Source of the DNA: Ruegeria sp. THAF57
GTDB lineage: Bacteria; Pseudomonadota; Alphaproteobacteria; Rhodobacterales; Rhodobacteraceae
Assembly (NCBI RefSeq): GCF_903914075.1
Contig: NZ_CAIWNQ010000001.1
Location: forward strand, 1-64,000
DNA length: 64,000 nucleotides
Direction: 5' to 3'
Shown: piece by piece, positions 61,365 to 64,000 of the stretch
Layout: every line of letters begins with the position of its first letter
How positions within the stretch are numbered: the stretch's first letter is position 1
Position numbers and translations under genes: made by a program
The notes under the pieces: generated by a model
Databases searched by the model: none
Seen by the model: only the letters and a program-made list of their open reading frames with translations
What the model was told of the DNA's origin: nothing

Positions 61365-63809
61365 TCAGACCTCATCCCCGTCGCTGTCGGGCATATCCGC
61401 CTCAGTCATCTCGATCGGCGAAGACTTGGCTGTGTCGGTCGGGGTGTTCCTCGCCTCATTTGCCGGTTCGGACGTAGGCGCGGGTGGCGATTCCCTAAGC
61501 GTTTCCGGATTGCGCAGCCAGACGTCGCGTTGGGCGAATGGAATCTCGATGCCTTCTTCGGCAAAGCGTCTGTTGATATCGTGATTCATGTCCGACTTTA
61601 CCGAAAGCACCCAGTTCACGTCGCGCAGGATGGCCCGGATCTCAAAATCCAACGAATCCGCACCAAACCCCTGAAACACAACGCTGGGCGCGGGATTGGC
61701 CAAAACCATTGGGTGCGCATTGGCGACTTCGCCCAATATCTTTTCAACCAGTTTGGTATCCGTCCCATAAGCGACGCCGACCGGAACAATGACACGCCCG
61801 ATGGTATTACCGCGCGTATAGTTGGTTACGACGCCGCTGATCAGGTCAGAATTGGGAACGATCACATCCGTACGATCAAACGTCTCAATCCGCGTAGACC
61901 GGACCGAGATGTCGCGCACATAACCCATCATCCCGTTAACATCGATCCAATCCCCTTTTGAAATCGGACGTTCGACCAGCAGGATGATCCCGGACACGAA
62001 ATTCGAGACGATGGTCTGCAACCCGAAACCGATCCCAACGGACAACGCACCGGCGACAATGGCCAGCGAAGACAAGTCGAACCCGGCAACCATAATTGCA
62101 ACCAGCGCGGCCAGAAAAATCCCGATATACCCGGTGCCGGAAACGATCGCGTTCTGACCGCCCGGGTCAATGCTTGTCTTTGGCAGCAAAGAGTTGCGCA
62201 AACCGCCTTGCAGCATTCGGGTCAGGCCGTAACCGATCAGGAACACGATCACGAAGACGAAGAAGTTGCTTGGCGATATCGTCACTCCGCCGACATCAAA
62301 ACCCAGCAGCAGACGTGACCAAGCTTCAAGCAGATCAGTCTGACGCGCGCCCCAGTAAAGGGCAAGGATCGGCAAAGCAAAGATAGCCAAGGCGAAACCG
62401 ACAAGTACCGAAAACAGCGAATCCCAGACAGCTTCGCCCTGCCCCGTGATCCAGCCGTAGACCTGCGTAATGAAGCGCTGAAAAATGACCAGTGCAGCAA
62501 TCAGAACCAGCGTTTTTACTGCGGGAAAGACTATGGCTTCGGCCGCATTCGTATACCCGAAAGCAGCCAGAGCAGGCGTCGCGATACCCAAAAGGAACAA
62601 GGCGCGACGCAGGAATTCGACCAATTGGCTGAAGCCCGCCGCCCGGGCTGCACTTGGGGCTTCGGCCTCGTCTGGTTGCGTGTCGTTAGTCCGGATATGA
62701 CGCACCCGAAGCAGCAACAAAGCTGTGGCCACGATGACAGGAAAGCTCACCACCGCACGCGTGGAATCCGAGATATTTTCGATTTGTTCGAACAGGATGG
62801 CCAGCTCGTGAAGGATGAGCATCAAGGCCAGCAGATCAATATAGACGCGAAGTTCCTTGATCCTGGCGGCGGACAGACGCTTGAACCCTCTGGCCTGCCC
62901 CATCAGGTATACTTGCCGCCCGATCCAGTCATAGAAAAAGATTATTCCCGCCCAGTATGGCACTTCCTCAAGCAGCAAGGTGCCCCGCACACCCAACACC
63001 CCGGTCAGGTTAATTGCGACAACTGCCGCCAAAACGCCCAACCACGGCAGGATGATCCGCAACAGGGATATCACAAAGGTCCAGACGCCCGTGCCAGAGC
63101 CCCCCAACTTCCGCAGGTAATCACCGCCCTTTTCCGACCAGTGCCGCCCGAAAATCAGCAACACCGCCGAAATGACCAACAGGACAAATATCCCCAACCC
63201 GCGCTCTCTCATTTGCTCGCGGGCGACATCCGTTCTCAGGTTTTCGGTTATTTCATTGATTAGGCCACGGGCGGCTTCTTTCACGTCCACCCAGGCAGGT
63301 GCCCAATATGTAGGATTAAGAGGCGACGGACCTCGTTCCAGCAGTTCTTTGGTCTGACGGTGCCGGATGATCTGGTCTATTTCACTGATAAGCCCGTTGG
63401 CCCTGCTATACGCCTCTTCGGACACAACACGCGGAACCCGAAGGCTGTTGAGCTGTTCTTCCAGATGCGCACGTATCGTCGCAATGTCTTCGGGTTCAGT
63501 GGCGTCACCCTCAGGTTCTGGCCCCAACGCCTTGAGCTGACTTTCCAGCGTCTGGATACGTTCCGTATTCGCACCACGCGCCCGATTAAAGTCTTCCCGG
63601 TACTCGTTGATTTCGGAACGCAGGTTTTCCAACGCGGCATTCGAAGCGCGGTTCGCTTCGATTACCGCTTCGGCCCGGTCCGCCGTGCTGATCCACCCCT
63701 GATAATACTCGCTTTGCCGATCCGTAAGCTGGGCGGCTACAGGGCCGCCCAAAACGGCCAAACAAACCGATACTAAGGCGAAAAACAGGCGGACCTGCCG
63801 CAGCATCAT
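61365..63809 (-). CDS. DUF3772 - mechanosensitive channel (MscS) family protein
   Basis: 814 residues from the ATG at 63809, which overlaps the cysK stop; a longer frame to 63857 would run into cysK. Signal peptide (RQVRLFFALVSVCLAVLGGPVAAQ), a periplasmic coiled DUF3772 region (about 30-190), roughly ten membrane spans, then the MscS core: GLQTIVSNFVSGIILLVERPISKGDWIDV and VPNSDLISGVVTNYTRGN. The C-terminal tail is acidic. It probably releases solutes on osmotic down-shift. The operon starts with cysK. Confidence 0.92.
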   Translation of the reverse strand: MMLRQVRLFFALVSVCLAVLGGPVAAQLTDRQSEYYQGWISTADRAEAVIEANRASNAALENLRSEINEYREDFNRARGANTERIQTLESQLKALGPEPEGDATEPEDIATIRAHLEEQLNSLRVPRVVSEEAYSRANGLISEIDQIIRHRQTKELLERGPSPLNPTYWAPAWVDVKEAARGLINEITENLRTDVAREQMRERGLGIFVLLVISAVLLIFGRHWSEKGGDYLRKLGGSGTGVWTFVISLLRIILPWLGVLAAVVAINLTGVLGVRGTLLLEEVPYWAGIIFFYDWIGRQVYLMGQARGFKRLSAARIKELRVYIDLLALMLILHELAILFEQIENISDSTRAVVSFPVIVATALLLLRVRHIRTNDTQPDEAEAPSAARAAGFSQLVEFLRRALFLLGIATPALAAFGYTNAAEAIVFPAVKTLVLIAALVIFQRFITQVYGWITGQGEAVWDSLFSVLVGFALAIFALPILALYWGARQTDLLEAWSRLLLGFDVGGVTISPSNFFVFVIVFLIGYGLTRMLQGGLRNSLLPKTSIDPGGQNAIVSGTGYIGIFLAALVAIMVAGFDLSSLAIVAGALSVGIGFGLQTIVSNFVSGIILLVERPISKGDWIDVNGMMGYVRDISVRSTRIETFDRTDVIVPNSDLISGVVTNYTRGNTIGRVIVPVGVAYGTDTKLVEKILGEVANAHPMVLANPAPSVVFQGFGADSLDFEIRAILRDVNWVLSVKSDMNHDINRRFAEEGIEIPFAQRDVWLRNPETLRESPPAPTSEPANEARNTPTDTAKSSPIEMTEADMPDSDGDEV

Positions 63810-64000
63810 ACGTCCTCGAACACGCCGGGGATGCTGCGGGGCGCTTCGGTCATCCAATCAGGAACCGGCAGTTCCTTTTCACGAAGGAATTCCGGGTTGA
63901 ACAGTTTGGACTGATAGCGTGTGCCATAGTCACACAGGATGGTCACAATCGTATGCCCCGGCCCAAGGTCTTTGGCCAAACGCACCGCACCCGCCATGTT
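63806..64000 (-). CDS. cysK: Cysteine synthase (CysK), 3' end
   Basis: Only the last 64 residues lie in the window; the gene enters from the right edge. NMAGAVRLAKDLGPGHTIVTILCDYG is the conserved C-terminal part of O-acetylserine sulfhydrylase A, with RYQSKLFNPEFLREKELPVPDW as in the longer alphaproteobacterial form. It makes cysteine from O-acetylserine and sulfide with PLP. The PLP lysine is outside the window. It is translationally coupled to the mechanosensitive channel gene. Confidence 0.88.
   Translation of the reverse strand, partial: NMAGAVRLAKDLGPGHTIVTILCDYGTRYQSKLFNPEFLREKELPVPDWMTEAPRSIPGVFEDV

Overview
The window looks like a chromosomal segment of a marine Rhodobacteraceae (Roseobacter-group) alphaproteobacterium. 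The evidence is moderately high G+C, dense operons with many ATGA/TGATG start-stop overlaps, roseobacter-type housekeeping genes (lipA, guaA, pyrC, hpt, oxyR, nadABC, tRNA-Ser-GGA), the alphaproteobacterial families DUF6456 and DUF6477, an intergenic hairpin of a type I recognise from Rhodobacterales (4180-4228), and catabolic genes for osmolytes and N-methylated compounds. I see no rRNA, CRISPR array, insertion sequence, prophage or integrase.

Layout. 1-5138 (mostly minus): accessory genes of a molybdenum hydroxylase of the CO-dehydrogenase type (2Fe-2S subunit start, molybdopterin-binding protein, XdhC, CoxE-like VWA protein, MoxR AAA+ ATPase), interrupted by one secreted protein of unknown function. 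5292-12771: pyrC, a MmgE/PrpD protein, a Coq10/RatA-type START protein, hpt, a 51-residue membrane protein, an M20 amidohydrolase, lipA, and a convergent peroxiredoxin-oxyR pair sharing a terminator. 12828-16592: a DUF6456 helix-turn-helix protein (possibly GafA-like) divergent from a DUF6477 protein, then an MttB-family methyltransferase and a GNAT acetyltransferase. 16684-25954 (plus): guaA, two EamA exporters flanking a FadL-like porin, a P-loop protein, metA (with the acetyl-CoA signature Glu111), an alpha/beta hydrolase, ppk2 and a TetR regulator. 25955-28343 (minus): a PAS-adenylate cyclase translationally coupled to a truncated haemoglobin, then a GT25 glycosyltransferase.

28483-41157 is a nitrogen and osmolyte catabolic island: a ureohydrolase, creatinase, a complete PotABCD-type ABC importer, an EutA-like isomerase or racemase, a metal-dependent M24 hydrolase, a DpaL/EutB-like PLP lyase and, divergently, an ectoine-hydrolase-like M24 protein with an ArgE-type deacetylase. 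41154-52929 is a second island: a six-gene minus operon (AA_synth protein, alpha/beta hydrolase, flavin reductase, luciferase-like monooxygenase, aldehyde dehydrogenase, DUF1989), a divergent LysR regulator and a four-subunit sarcosine-oxidase-type enzyme (soxBDAG). The enzyme classes parallel trigonelline ring cleavage (Tgn), so I propose that this cluster opens an N-methyl-pyridinium ring such as homarine and that the SoxBDAG-like enzyme removes the N-methyl group. This is an inference and the most interesting idea in the window.

53011-57250 (minus): a YrbL-like protein and a gtr-like surface-polysaccharide cassette (GtrB-type glycosyltransferase, GtrA flippase, methyltransferase, polytopic glycosyltransferase). 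57707-61178: nadA-nadB-nadC, followed by tRNA-Ser. 61365-64000 (minus): a large DUF3772/MscS channel and the 3' end of cysK. Start codons were moved from the longest open frame wherever a Shine-Dalgarno sequence, a family N-terminus or a start-stop overlap argued for it.
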